The notes under the pieces: generated by a model
What the model saw: the letters and a program-made list of their open reading frames with translations, nothing else
Told to the model about the DNA's origin: nothing
Database searches by the model: none
Assembly (NCBI RefSeq): GCF_000317285.1
Contig: NZ_AJLN01000104.1
Span: forward strand, 78,864 to 142,863
DNA from: Chlorogloeopsis fritschii PCC 6912
Lineage (GTDB): Bacteria; Cyanobacteriota; Cyanobacteriia; Cyanobacteriales; Nostocaceae
Reading direction: 5' to 3'
DNA: 64,000 nt
Shown: positions 54,445 through 63,699 of the stretch, piece after piece
How the letters are laid out: every line of letters starts with the position of its first letter
How positions within the stretch are numbered: position 1 is the stretch's first letter
Translations under genes and position numbers: made by a program

Positions 54445-54912
54445 TCATATGTTCTTTTGCCGAGTTTCGCGCCAAGCTGCGATCATCCGCCCCGAATTGG
54501 TGGTAAACTCACTCCAACCCAGCAAAGTACCAACTCTGTCTTCATCCCAGGAAGCAGAGAGAACGCCGTAAGTGATTCCTAAAACCCCCAAACCAAAAAA
54601 GCCCATATTTACAAGCAATACGGCAACGGGAGGCAGTTTAACTCCAGCGTAGATTAGTAGCAGATAACTGCATACTAGAGAACCAATACCCAAAGCTGTT
54701 GGCACTCCGCAAAAGCCAGCGACGCGACGTATCATCCGTTGGCTAACTACCTGAGGAATTGCAGTTTCTTCCTTGGTATATCGTGGCTTTTTCTTTTCCT
54801 TATTTCCAGATTCTTGCTTGGCAGTAGTTGAGTTACTCAGAGCTTTAGCTGGTTTTTGGCGCTTTTTTTTCGGTTCAAAGGGCAAGCGATTGTCTTCAGG
54901 TTCAGCAGACAT
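54445..54912 (-). CDS. PAM68-family protein (photosystem II assembly)
   Basis: A 155-aa protein, basic N-terminal part (residues 1-60), then two membrane helices (about residues 75-95 and 102-125) and a polar end with SWDEDRVGTLLGW. This matches PAM68/DUF3464, which helps insert chlorophyll into CP47 and assemble photosystem II in plants and cyanobacteria. It starts 11 bp after rpsO on the same strand, so it is in that operon. Confidence 0.88.
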   Translation of the reverse strand: MSAEPEDNRLPFEPKKKRQKPAKALSNSTTAKQESGNKEKKKPRYTKEETAIPQVVSQRMIRRVAGFCGVPTALGIGSLVCSYLLLIYAGVKLPPVAVLLVNMGFFGLGVLGITYGVLSASWDEDRVGTLLGWSEFTTNSGRMIAAWRETRQKNI

Positions 54913-54923
54913 AGGCGGTAATT

Positions 54924-55193
54924 TTAACCACGAATACCGAGACGAGCAATCAAAGCTTGATAGTGTTCCCGGTTTTCCTTCTGAATATAGGATAAAAGAC
55001 GTTTACGCTGACCGATCAGCTTTAACAGTCCCCGGCGAGAAGAAAAATCTTTTTTATTTGCTTGGAGATGCTGACTGAGGCGGTTAATCCGCTCTGTTAG
55101 CATTGCAATTTGGACATCAGCAGAGCCAGTATCGGTTTCGTGTACCTGGTATTGAGAAATTATCTCCTGTTTGCGCTGTTGCGTTAGAGCCAT
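54924..55193 (-). CDS. rpsO: 30S ribosomal protein S15
   Basis: An 89-aa protein with the S15 signature: [20 protein letters not shown] and [20 protein letters not shown]. It binds 16S rRNA and helps build the central domain of the small subunit. The gene is upstream of PAM68, 11 bp apart, making a translation plus photosystem-assembly operon. Confidence 0.97.
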   Translation of the reverse strand: MALTQQRKQEIISQYQVHETDTGSADVQIAMLTERINRLSQHLQANKKDFSSRRGLLKLIGQRKRLLSYIQKENREHYQALIARLGIRG

Positions 55194-55324
55194 GATTCGA
55201 TGAATTATCTAAAATTTATGCAGCAGTCTCTCATATTATCACAGCCATCATGCTGTATGGTAAGTGAGTCTTGTTGGCAGTGCTATAAAAATAAAGAACA
55301 GGTTACAGGAGATAGGGTATAGGG

Positions 55325-55909
55325 CTAGCCGCGAGTCTTCTCAAGCAGAAGCATCATGATTAAACTTAACAACACTTGTTTTTCTTCGCGATCGCTTAAT
55401 TGATCGACTGCTTTGATTGTAAATTTTCTAGAAAGAAAGGAGGGAATTTTTTCTAGGCGCATCACCACTGCACCATCTGTACGGCTGACTAAGTAGACAG
55501 GGTTAAATACATAACCGCTGAATATTCCCACAACGGGAATTTCCGCAAACAGAGCATCCATAACTTTGATCCAAGGGTTTTTTTCTTGGATGTACAGAGC
55601 GGATGTTTCGCCATCAAAGATGTCATAACGCGCCCGCCACAGAGATTTTAGCCCTCGTCTTTTCACTGAACCGATATAAGTTCCGTTGCTGTCTGTGAAA
55701 TCGTAGCGCGCTGAAAAGTCAATAATGCGATCGGCTTTAATGTAGTAGAGTGGATTGTTTCGCTCCGCATCAGCAAAGACAGTAATTGCTTCCTTGAGTT
55801 TAAAGAGTTTCTGTTTGACGTAAAATACAAAACTTCCTTGAGTATCAATTACTGATATTTGTGGTGCAAATGCCCATAACTTAAATGTAAGTTCAAGAGG
55901 ATACTGCAT
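55325..55909 (-). CDS. LURP-one-related (scramblase-like) protein
   Basis: A 194-aa protein with a twelve-stranded beta-barrel pattern. TQGSFVFYVKQKLFKLKEAI opens the LURP-one/Tubby-like fold and FDGETSALYIQEKNPWIKVM follows. Family members bind membranes or phospholipids; the function in bacteria is unknown. There is a hydrophobic segment (SLIMMLLLEK) at the end. It stands alone. Confidence 0.75.
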   Translation of the reverse strand: MQYPLELTFKLWAFAPQISVIDTQGSFVFYVKQKLFKLKEAITVFADAERNNPLYYIKADRIIDFSARYDFTDSNGTYIGSVKRRGLKSLWRARYDIFDGETSALYIQEKNPWIKVMDALFAEIPVVGIFSGYVFNPVYLVSRTDGAVVMRLEKIPSFLSRKFTIKAVDQLSDREEKQVLLSLIMMLLLEKTRG

Positions 55910-56123
55910 ACGTGTAATAATAAAGTAACATTTCTTACTTTATTAATCCCATTTACACAAACTAAATAACAGATTTTTTATGTTAATTAGAAAGCGGTAC
56001 CGATGAACTTTGTATACCAGTATGAAAAACTTTGTGTGGGTCTTTTCTCGTGGTAGATGCCCTTTGGGTGCTGAGATAGACTCACTGCATATTTCAGTCC
56101 ACTTAAGTAGACTTGTGCGATTA

Positions 56124-56145
56124 GCCCAGAACTGAAGTTCTGGGC
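56124..56145. repeat. perfect hairpin between lepB and LURP-like genes
   Basis: GCCCAGAACT-GA-AGTTCTGGGC: a perfect 10-base stem with a 2-base loop. It lies about 80 bp after the lepB stop and may be its terminator, though there is no T-run, or a dispersed repeat. Confidence 0.6.
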
Positions 56146-56223
56146 GTAAGCATCTTAAATCTTAGTAATTATACTTAAGTGATCGCTTGCAAAATTCCAT
56201 CTTTGACTAATAATCTGGCTTTT

Positions 56224-56874
56224 TTAATTCTCCTGGGTATACAGTGGTGATTTATCAATTCCACCAATATGATTTAGGGGCCAAAAACGGAGAATGGCAC
56301 GACCGATAATATTCTCACGTGGAACAACTCCCCAGCAGCGGCTATCATAACTGCTGCCACGGTTATCACCTAACACTAAGTAGGAATCAGGGGGTATCGT
56401 CACAGGTTTAGATAAAAAAGGTGGTTGTGGCCCTGAGGTACAAACATCTGTTACTGTACGTTGTGAAGGAGCCAGATACTTGTTTTCCAGCAGGGGTTGA
56501 TTGTTAATATAAACTTTACCATTCCTGATTTCTATCTTTTCTCCTGGCAAACCAACAATACGTTTAATAAAAGCATCTTGATATTGTTCTTGTTGTAGCT
56601 CTTTTGTCGGTGAAAATACTACAATATCCCCTCTTTGAGGGTGAGAAAATTTATAACTCAACTTATCGACAATGATTTTGTCAGCCTCCCACTGGTTAGG
56701 TGAGCCGTGTAGTGTTGGCTCCATTGAACCAGAGGGAATCCAACGAGCTTCGGCGACAAAAGTACGAATACCCAAAGCGAGTACTATACTTAATACAATT
56801 GTTCTACCTAGTTCTGCAATCCAGGAGTTATCAGGTTTTTGGCTAGAGTTGTGATCAGACACTTGATTTTGCAT
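56224..56874 (-). CDS. lepB: signal peptidase I
   Basis: A 216-aa membrane protease that removes signal peptides from exported proteins. One N-terminal helix (residues about 20-42) is followed by SGSMEPTL with the catalytic Ser, then GDIVVF and FIKRIVGLPGE with the catalytic Lys, and GDNRGSSYDSRCWG (box E). All family boxes are intact. It is single-spanning, as usual in cyanobacteria. Confidence 0.95.
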   Translation of the reverse strand: MQNQVSDHNSSQKPDNSWIAELGRTIVLSIVLALGIRTFVAEARWIPSGSMEPTLHGSPNQWEADKIIVDKLSYKFSHPQRGDIVVFSPTKELQQEQYQDAFIKRIVGLPGEKIEIRNGKVYINNQPLLENKYLAPSQRTVTDVCTSGPQPPFLSKPVTIPPDSYLVLGDNRGSSYDSRCWGVVPRENIIGRAILRFWPLNHIGGIDKSPLYTQEN

Positions 56875-57137
56875 GAAATTACTTGACTAAAGGCACAATG
56901 TGCAGGTGATAAACTTCTCTGTATGGGGATGCTATATAACTATATATTTGTTAATTTTAGCTTTACCAATTGATTTTTTGAGTTTGGTTGTGATGTTGGC
57001 AAGGTAATTTATACATCAAAGACGATAAACTTATTGGTAACACCTGACATAAATTTATTGCTAACAGTCCAACTAAGTTTAACCCAAACGAATAGTTATT
57101 TGTCACAAATCGCTCTTGCTCTAACACTCTATTATCC

Positions 57138-58457
57138 ATGTCATCTTCTACCAGTTTGCTGATTCGCCGCGCTCAGATTGTTTTAACAAATGGAGACTTA
57201 ATGATTGGAGATGTGCTGACGCGCGATCGCCTCATTGTCGAAATTGCACCCGAAATCTCCACAGCAGTTCCCGATAGAGAAATTGACGCACAAGGTTTAA
57301 CTTTGTTGCCGGGAGTCATCGATCCGCAGGTACATTTCCGAGAACCAGGATTAGAGCATAAAGAAGATTTATTTACTGCTACTAGTGCCTGTGCCAAAGG
57401 AGGAGTCACTTCTTTTTTGGAAATGCCGAATACACGCCCTCTTACCAGCAATCAGCAAGCTCTTGATGATAAGTTGCAGCGTGCCCAAAATAAGTGTCTT
57501 GTCAACTATGGCTTTTTTATTGGGGCAACGGGAGAGAATCTGCCAGATTTACTTGCGGCTAATCCGACTCCGGGTATTAAAATTTTTATGGGATCGATGC
57601 ATGGCCCGTTGCTCGTCGATAGCGAAGAAAAACTAGAGGCAATCTTTGCTCAGGGAAATCGTTTAATTGCCGTTCACGCTGAAGATCAAGCGAGAATAAA
57701 CCAAAGGCGACAGGAATTTGCTGGTATTCACGATGTAGCGGTTCATTCTCAAATCCAAGATAATCAAGCAGCACTATTAGCAACCAAGCGGGCATTAAAA
57801 CTTTCACAAAAATACCAGCGTCGCCTGCATATTCTGCATATGTCTACAGCAGAGGAAGCAGAGTTATTACGTGAGCACAAACCTAGTTGGGTAACGGCAG
57901 AGGTAACACCCCAGCATTTGCTTTTAAACACCAGTGCCTATGAAAAGATTGGCACCTTAGCGCAAATGAACCCGCCTTTGCGATCGCCCCACGACAACGA
58001 AGTTCTTTGGCAAGCTTTGCTTGATGGAGTGATAGATTTTATTGCCACGGATCACGCACCCCACACCCTAGAAGAAAAAGCACAACCTTACCCCAACAGT
58101 CCTTCGGGAATGCCTGGAGTAGAAACTTCACTTCCTTTAATGCTGACAGCGGCAAAGCAAGGACGATGTAGTGTTGCCCAAGTTGTGAAATGGATGTCAA
58201 CTGCGGTAGCTAAAGCGTATGGTATTCCCAATAAAGGGGCGATCGCTCCCGGTTATGATGCTGATCTAGTGCTTGTAGATTTGAATACTTACCGTCCTGT
58301 TGTCCGCGAAGAGCTTTTGACTAAGTGTGGTTGGAGTCCTTTTGAAGGTTGGGATTTGACTGGTTGGCCTGTTTATACGATTGTTGGCGGACAGATTGTT
58401 TACGAGAAAGGCAAGTTAAATACACAGGTGCGTGGACAAGCTTTAACTTTTAATTAA
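57138..58457 (+). CDS. pyrC: dihydroorotase, class I, altered DxHxH motif
   Basis: A 439-aa amidohydrolase of pyrimidine synthesis. It keeps FREPG, the carbamylated-Lys region (GIKIFMGSMHG), VHAEDQ, ILHMSTAEE and IATDHAPH. The first metal motif, usually DxHxH, reads DPQVHFREPG: the first His is replaced by Gln. Metal binding at the alpha site may therefore differ. I believe this version may be common in cyanobacterial PyrC, but could not check. It may be an active DHO or a dihydropyrimidinase-like relative; I favour DHO. Confidence 0.88.
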   Translation: MSSSTSLLIRRAQIVLTNGDLMIGDVLTRDRLIVEIAPEISTAVPDREIDAQGLTLLPGVIDPQVHFREPGLEHKEDLFTATSACAKGGVTSFLEMPNTRPLTSNQQALDDKLQRAQNKCLVNYGFFIGATGENLPDLLAANPTPGIKIFMGSMHGPLLVDSEEKLEAIFAQGNRLIAVHAEDQARINQRRQEFAGIHDVAVHSQIQDNQAALLATKRALKLSQKYQRRLHILHMSTAEEAELLREHKPSWVTAEVTPQHLLLNTSAYEKIGTLAQMNPPLRSPHDNEVLWQALLDGVIDFIATDHAPHTLEEKAQPYPNSPSGMPGVETSLPLMLTAAKQGRCSVAQVVKWMSTAVAKAYGIPNKGAIAPGYDADLVLVDLNTYRPVVREELLTKCGWSPFEGWDLTGWPVYTIVGGQIVYEKGKLNTQVRGQALTFN

Positions 58458-59125
58458 GAATCGAGTATTGGAGATATAGAAAGAAAAGTTGTAGGGTGTG
58501 TTGTCGCCAAGCGCTGCACCATCCTATATTCCAATACGGTTTAGTTAGTGATGTAGATTTCTAGAATTGGACTTCACTGGGTAGCAAATGTTCTGGCGTG
58601 CGTTTCTTGCCCCAGGTAACTGTTTGAGTTCACTTTTGAGAGTGTAGTGACCACTGCTAAGGTCGGTTTCGGGAGAACCAGCTTACATTCGGTGTACTAC
58701 ACTCCTTCAATATACAAGCGTAAAATTTTCCCGTTTTGGCACGATGACCCCTGGATACGCCGTTGACGTTGCTTAACTGGAATATCATATAGCTTGGCAA
58801 AGATTAAAAGATTTTCATAACCTGTAAGACTACTATCAGCAGAAAGGGCTTGAGGTACGTAACCAATAACCTTTCTGACATCTGTGGATTGATGGGTGAC
58901 ATCATAACCAGCTATTGTTGCTTGTCCACTGCTTAGTGGTAGTAAGGTGCTTATATTTTTATTTCTAGAAAGTTTATAAAGTCATGAAATTTACATATTC
59001 TTGACTGGGATTGTGGTGTTTAATCTTGCTATTTCCTTGAGATATCTGTAGTATCTATTACTAAACACCAAATACTAATAGTCGATTGACTAATAGTAGA
59101 TTAAAGCAAGGAGCCTAAAGTCAGT
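58458..59125. other. long intergenic region with gene remnants
   Basis: About 670 bp before sbpA. It contains a GTGTTGTCG-type repeat at 58492-58530 and the ATPase remnants described at 58561-58954. The last 170 bp are AT-rich and presumably hold the sbpA promoter. Confidence 0.6.
58561..58954 (-). pseudogene. decayed DrrA-type ABC ATPase
   Basis: On the minus strand from 58954 a frame reads ISTLLPLSSGQATIAGYDV, then KVIGYVPQALSADSSLTGYE and NLLIFAKLYDIPVKQRQRRI. This matches the segment between Walker A and the signature of daunorubicin-resistance-type ATPases, including the Q-loop. Further downstream, in the same orientation, a 22-codon frame (TVTWGKKRTPEHLLPSEVQF, stop 58561-58563) may be another remnant. 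Walker A, signature and Walker B are lost. Confidence 0.7.
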
Positions 59126-60256
59126 ATGTGGTCAGATATCTGGAATCGATGGAAACGCCGATCTTTGAGAAGCTTTGTGTCGCTGTTTTTGGTAGGAGTG
59201 ATTTTAAGTGTAGCGATCGCAGCCTGTGGGGGTAACAGCGAAAATGCAGCAACTACCAATAACCCTGGAGCTAGTCCAGTTGCAGCCAACAAGCAAGATG
59301 TGGAACTGACTTTAGTATCCTTTGCTGTCACAAAAGCAGCTCATGACGCGATTATTCCCAAATTTGCCCAGAAGTGGAAGCAAGAACAGAATCAAAACGT
59401 CACCTTTAAGCAAAGTTATGGTGGTTCTGGTTCTCAAGCCCGTGCAGTGATTGATGGCTTAGAAGCTGATATTGTCCATTTGGCTTTGGCTCTAGATGTG
59501 AACCGAATTGAGAAAGCGGGGTTAATTGAACCAGGATGGGAAAAAGAATTACCTAACAATGGAATTGTCTCTAAATCTGTGGCAGCCTTAATTACCCGTG
59601 AAGGTAATCCTAAAAATATCAAAACATGGGAAGATTTAGCCAAAGATGGTGTGCAGGTAATTACTGCCGATCCAAAAACTTCTGGGATTGCGCGTTGGAA
59701 CTTCCTCGCATTTTGGAATGCGGCAATTCAATCTGGGGGTGGTGAAGAAAAAGCCCTAGATTTTGTTACTCAGATTTACACCAAAAATGTACCGTTGCTA
59801 ACAAAAGATGCTCGTGAAGCCACTGATGCTTTCTTCAAGCAAGGTCAAGGTGATGTGCTAGTTAATTATGAAAACGAAATTATCTTGGCACAGCAAAAGG
59901 GTGAAAAAGTTAACTACGTTATTCCAGCAGTAAATATTTCAATTGATAACCCTATCGCTGTAGTTGATAAAAACGTTGATAAACATGGTACGCGTGAAGT
60001 AGCACAAGCTTTTGTGGAGTATCTATTTACCCCTGAAGCCCAAGCAGAATTTGCTAAAGTCGGATTCCGTCCAGTCGATGAAACCGCAACGCAAACAAAG
60101 GAACTAGCTGCTAAATATCCCAAAGTCAAAACTTTAGGTTCAGTAGTAGATTATGGCGGTTGGGATGCTGTCCAGAAGAAATTTTTTGCCGATGGGGCAA
60201 TTTTTGACCAAATTCAAGCTCAGAAAGGTGACTGGGGATTAGGGGCTAGGGATTAG
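59126..60256 (+). CDS. sbpA: sulfate-binding protein
   Basis: A 376-aa periplasmic binding protein for sulfate (or thiosulfate). The signal sequence ends in the lipobox IAACGGN (Cys near residue 34), so it is lipid-anchored. Family motifs: LVSFAVTKAAHDAIIPKF, SYGGSGSQARAV and ADPKTSGIARWNFLAFW. The last four codons run into a repeat (GGGGCTAGGGATTA...) that covers the stop. The ATPase cysA follows 226 bp on, but no cysT/cysW permease lies between. Confidence 0.92.
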   Translation: MWSDIWNRWKRRSLRSFVSLFLVGVILSVAIAACGGNSENAATTNNPGASPVAANKQDVELTLVSFAVTKAAHDAIIPKFAQKWKQEQNQNVTFKQSYGGSGSQARAVIDGLEADIVHLALALDVNRIEKAGLIEPGWEKELPNNGIVSKSVAALITREGNPKNIKTWEDLAKDGVQVITADPKTSGIARWNFLAFWNAAIQSGGGEEKALDFVTQIYTKNVPLLTKDAREATDAFFKQGQGDVLVNYENEIILAQQKGEKVNYVIPAVNISIDNPIAVVDKNVDKHGTREVAQAFVEYLFTPEAQAEFAKVGFRPVDETATQTKELAAKYPKVKTLGSVVDYGGWDAVQKKFFADGAIFDQIQAQKGDWGLGARD

Positions 60257-60482
60257 GGGCTAGAGGCTAGGGACAAATCCTATTACCCAATCCCCAATCC
60301 TCCTATGGCTGGTCGTATACATTGATACTGCTTTTACATTTAGGGTGTATTTACTTCTATTTTCTAATTCAAAGTAGGGGTATTTAGGAAGATGAATAAA
60401 GTTGAAATTTAATTTAAATACTAAATATCGGTTGGTAAATCGTAGTTGAATTTAATTCATACAATCTCAAGGAAGAAAAAGA

Positions 60483-61502
60483 ATGGGAATTGTAATTGAA
60501 AATATTTCTAAGCATTACGGAAGTTTCCGCGCTGTTGATGAAGTTAGTTTAGAGATAAAAACTGGTTCTTTAGTGGCATTATTAGGCCCATCAGGTTCAG
60601 GAAAATCTACATTGCTACGCATCATTGCTGGTTTAGAAATACCAGATGCTGGTGAAATTTGGTTAGTGGGTGAAAATGCTACTTATCATAGCGTCCAAGA
60701 ACGTAATATTGGCTTTGTTTTCCAGCATTACGCCCTATTTAAACACTTGACAGTGCGTGAGAATATTGCCTTCGCTATGGATCTGCGCAAGCATCCCAAA
60801 CACCGGATTCGTCAACGTGTTGATGAACTTTTGGAATTGGTACAGATGCAAGGATTTGGCGATCGCTATCCTTCTCAGCTATCTGGTGGGCAACGACAAC
60901 GGGTAGCATTAGCACGCTCTCTGGCTGTACAGCCTCGGATTTTATTATTAGATGAGCCTTTCGGGGCATTAGATGCTAAAGTTCGTAAGGATTTGCGTGT
61001 TTGGTTACGCAATCTGCATTCAGAAGTTCATGTCACGACTGTATTTGTCACTCACGATCAAGAAGAAGCAATGGAAGTTGCTGACGAAATTGTGGTCATG
61101 AATCAAGGAAGGGTAGAACAAGTTGGTAAACCAGCGGAAATTTATGACAATCCAGCCACACCATTCGTGATGAGTTTTATTGGCCCTGTAAATGTTCTAC
61201 CTGCTGATGCTGGTATTTTACCCAACAAAAGTGCAGTTTCTGACCATGACAAAGTTTTTCTGCGACCCCACGATATCTTGATTAAAACCCATGCCAACGA
61301 GAATACTATGTCTGCGATCGTTGAACGAATCATTCATCTTGGTTGGGAGATTCGTGTGGAGTTAACTTTACGATCTGGTGAAATACTCAATGCTTATCTC
61401 AGTCGAGAAGAATTTTATCAGCTTCAGCTAGAAAAGGGGCAACGTGTCTACATCAAACCGAAACAAACAAAGGTGTTTCCTGCTGCTTACGCCATAAGGT
61501 AG
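60483..61502 (+). CDS. cysA: sulfate ABC transporter ATPase CysA
   Basis: A 339-aa ATPase energising sulfate uptake. Walker [10 protein letters not shown], signature LSGGQRQR, Walker [13 protein letters not shown] and the H-loop VTHDQ are intact. The C-terminal region (residues about 235-339) is the regulatory beta-domain found in CysA/MalK. The usual CysT and CysW permeases are not adjacent; they must be elsewhere or lost. It precedes the Rrf2 regulator and cysK in the same direction. Confidence 0.92.
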   Translation: MGIVIENISKHYGSFRAVDEVSLEIKTGSLVALLGPSGSGKSTLLRIIAGLEIPDAGEIWLVGENATYHSVQERNIGFVFQHYALFKHLTVRENIAFAMDLRKHPKHRIRQRVDELLELVQMQGFGDRYPSQLSGGQRQRVALARSLAVQPRILLLDEPFGALDAKVRKDLRVWLRNLHSEVHVTTVFVTHDQEEAMEVADEIVVMNQGRVEQVGKPAEIYDNPATPFVMSFIGPVNVLPADAGILPNKSAVSDHDKVFLRPHDILIKTHANENTMSAIVERIIHLGWEIRVELTLRSGEILNAYLSREEFYQLQLEKGQRVYIKPKQTKVFPAAYAIR

Positions 61503-61694
61503 GTAGCAACATATTTTTGCAATTTGGATCGATCCAGCCTCAGACTTAGATCAAAGTTTTGATAATGAAACATCGGTAATTTGATAAGCTTATAGTACTT
61601 TCATGAGGATTGAATAAATTGTATTGCAGCAAACATTATTTTTAACTGTTTTCTTACTTAATGTACAATAAGCCTATCAGTTAACCGTAGTATA

Positions 61695-62162
61695 ATGAAT
61701 GAGAGCTTAAGAAAACAAAAGTATGCCCTCTTGGATCTGTCTGCCAAAGTGGAATATGCGCTCATAGCACTTTTAGAGTTAGCTAACAATTGCGATCGCA
61801 AAACACCTGTAACTATGAGTGATATCTCTGCCAAGCATCCAATTCCAGAGCGGTATCTAGAACAAATTCTCACAAGTCTGCGGCGCTCTGGTGTGGTGCA
61901 GAGTCAACGTGGCTCTAAAGGTGGTTTTGTTTTATTGCGTGAACCTCGGCAATTAACCTTGTTAGAGGTTGTGATTATGTTGGATGGAGAACAGAAAGAA
62001 AAAGAATCCCTTGGTGAAGAAAATTTGGAAAAAATTTTGGTGCATAACATTTGGCAGCAAGCAGATTTAGCAGCACAAGATGTTTTGAGCCAATATACCA
62101 TCCAAGATCTATTTGAGCAGCGAGAAGCACGGTTGCAGAAGAGCCAGATGTATTACATTTAA
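61695..62162 (+). CDS. Rrf2-family transcriptional regulator
   Basis: A 155-aa regulator. The N-terminal winged helix (AKVEYALIALLELANNC..., PIPERYLEQILTSLRRSG, QRGSKGGFVLLREP) is typical of Rrf2 proteins. The three cysteines that bind an Fe-S cluster in IscR are absent, so it resembles CymR, which controls cysteine metabolism together with CysK. It starts 192 bp after cysA and is followed by cysK after 15 bp, which fits a sulfur-responsive role. Confidence 0.88.
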   Translation: MNESLRKQKYALLDLSAKVEYALIALLELANNCDRKTPVTMSDISAKHPIPERYLEQILTSLRRSGVVQSQRGSKGGFVLLREPRQLTLLEVVIMLDGEQKEKESLGEENLEKILVHNIWQQADLAAQDVLSQYTIQDLFEQREARLQKSQMYYI

Positions 62163-62177
62163 TGACATAAGAATACT

Positions 62178-63140
62178 GTGATGAAAATTGCCAAAAATAT
62201 TACAGAGTTAGTCGGACGTACTCCACTGGTGCAGTTAAACAGAATTCCTCAACAAGAGGGAGCTGTAGCAGAGATTGTAATCAAGTTAGAAAGCATGAAT
62301 CCATCTGCATCTGTCAAAGACAGAATTGGCGTGAGTATGGTAGAAAGTGCAGAGGAGGCGGGTTTAATTCATCCCGGAAAGACGGTATTAGTAGAGCCGA
62401 CTTCTGGAAATACGGGTATCGCTTTGGCAATGGTAGCTGCTGCTAAGGGCTATCATTTGATTCTGACTATGCCAGATACGATGAGTACGGAAAGACGGGC
62501 GATGTTGAGGGCTTATGGCGCTCAGTTAGAATTAACTCCTGGTATAGAAGGGATGCGGGGAGCGATCGCCAAAGCAGAACAAATAGTAGCACAATTGCCC
62601 AATGCCTATATGCTACAGCAGTTCAACAATCCAGCTAACCCCAAGGTACATCGCCAGACAACAGCCCTTGAAATTTGGGAAGATACCGATGGCAAGGTAG
62701 ATATTTTGGTAGCGGGAGTCGGTACTGGCGGAACCGTGACAGGTGTAGCCCAAGTGATTAAACAGCGCAAGCCAAGTTTTCAAGCTATTGCTGTAGAACC
62801 AAGTAATAGTCAGGTGCTTTCTGGAGGTAGATCGGGAGCGCATAAAATTCAAGGAATTGGTGCAGGATTTATTCCAGCAATTTGCCGTCTAGAATTGATT
62901 GATGAGGTGATTGCAGTCTCTGATGAAGATGCGATCGCCTTTAGCCGCAGATTAGCAAGAGAAGAAGGTTTATTATCAGGTATTTCTACAGGTGCTGCGT
63001 TGGCTGCTGCGATTAGGGTAGCCAAGCGAAAAGAAAATAGCGACAAGTTAATTGTCATAGTTCAACCTAGTTTTGGCGAACGTTACTTGAGTACTACCCT
63101 ATTCAAGGATTTGGTGGAGTTGGAATTATCTGTTTCTTAA
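62178..63140 (+). CDS. cysK: cysteine synthase A
   Basis: A 320-aa PLP enzyme that makes cysteine from O-acetylserine and sulfide. The PLP lysine is in [11 protein letters not shown] (about residue 45), the phosphate-binding loop is SGNTGIALA, and [10 protein letters not shown] and [11 protein letters not shown] complete the site. It is 15 bp downstream of the Rrf2 regulator and ends the sulfur island. CymR-type regulators often bind CysK, so the two may interact. Confidence 0.95.
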   Translation: MMKIAKNITELVGRTPLVQLNRIPQQEGAVAEIVIKLESMNPSASVKDRIGVSMVESAEEAGLIHPGKTVLVEPTSGNTGIALAMVAAAKGYHLILTMPDTMSTERRAMLRAYGAQLELTPGIEGMRGAIAKAEQIVAQLPNAYMLQQFNNPANPKVHRQTTALEIWEDTDGKVDILVAGVGTGGTVTGVAQVIKQRKPSFQAIAVEPSNSQVLSGGRSGAHKIQGIGAGFIPAICRLELIDEVIAVSDEDAIAFSRRLAREEGLLSGISTGAALAAAIRVAKRKENSDKLIVIVQPSFGERYLSTTLFKDLVELELSVS

Positions 63141-63164
63141 CCTATGGTGTAAACACAAGTCTAT

Positions 63165-63255
63165 CTTTTCTCATTACCATGCTCTGCATGGTGATGAAAG
63201 AGGCAGAGCCTCAATCAATGCTTTCCCAGGCTAGAGCCTGGGAAAGAGAGAAAAA
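63165..63255 (-). repeat. intergenic hairpin repeat, copy 2 (inverted copy at 2501-2620)
   Basis: On the minus strand it reads TTTTTCTCTCTTTCCCAGGC, then a perfect hairpin CCCAGGCTCTAGCCTGGG, AAAGCATTGATTGAGGCTC and CATGCAGAGCATG. The copy is intact compared with the one at 2501-2620. It lies between cysK and the convergent DUF202 gene and could serve as a terminator. Confidence 0.8.
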
Positions 63256-63273
63256 CTACAAACCTATACTCCA

Positions 63274-63699
63274 TTACTCCAATATAAAAGTCTGCAAATA
63301 ATCTAGAGGAACTGTGAATACATAGTAGAGTACTCCCACACCCAGAAGAACTACAGCTAAACTTGCCAGAAATATCCAACGATCTGGGGGCTGGTAGGTA
63401 TCCTCGTCAATGTCTTGACGAACAGCAAAATAATGCTGAGTTGAAAGTATTACTGTCAACACACCTACCAAGGCAAATGCCAAACCCAACTTCCAACCAT
63501 TACCAGGAGGTTGCGGTGCTAATGGAGGGCGGATGATCCGCAACCGCACAATCAAAACACCAAAACCCATGAGCGCAATCCCACTCCGCATCCATGCTAG
63601 ATAGGTACGTTCATTAGCCAAGTGATCCCGAACTCTGTCCGATCTGTATTTCTTTTTTTCTAAAGTCTTGACATCTAATTTTTCTAAGTCTGTTTTCAT
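63274..63699 (-). CDS. DUF202-domain membrane protein
   Basis: A 141-aa protein with three membrane helices (about residues 38-55, 70-88 and 107-130). The start of the domain, DHLANERTYLAWMRSGIALM, is the DUF202 (YidH) signature. The function of the family is unknown; it is sometimes linked to transporters or to vacuolar-type SPX/VTC proteins. It is convergent with cysK. Confidence 0.85.
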   Translation of the reverse strand: MKTDLEKLDVKTLEKKKYRSDRVRDHLANERTYLAWMRSGIALMGFGVLIVRLRIIRPPLAPQPPGNGWKLGLAFALVGVLTVILSTQHYFAVRQDIDEDTYQPPDRWIFLASLAVVLLGVGVLYYVFTVPLDYLQTFILE

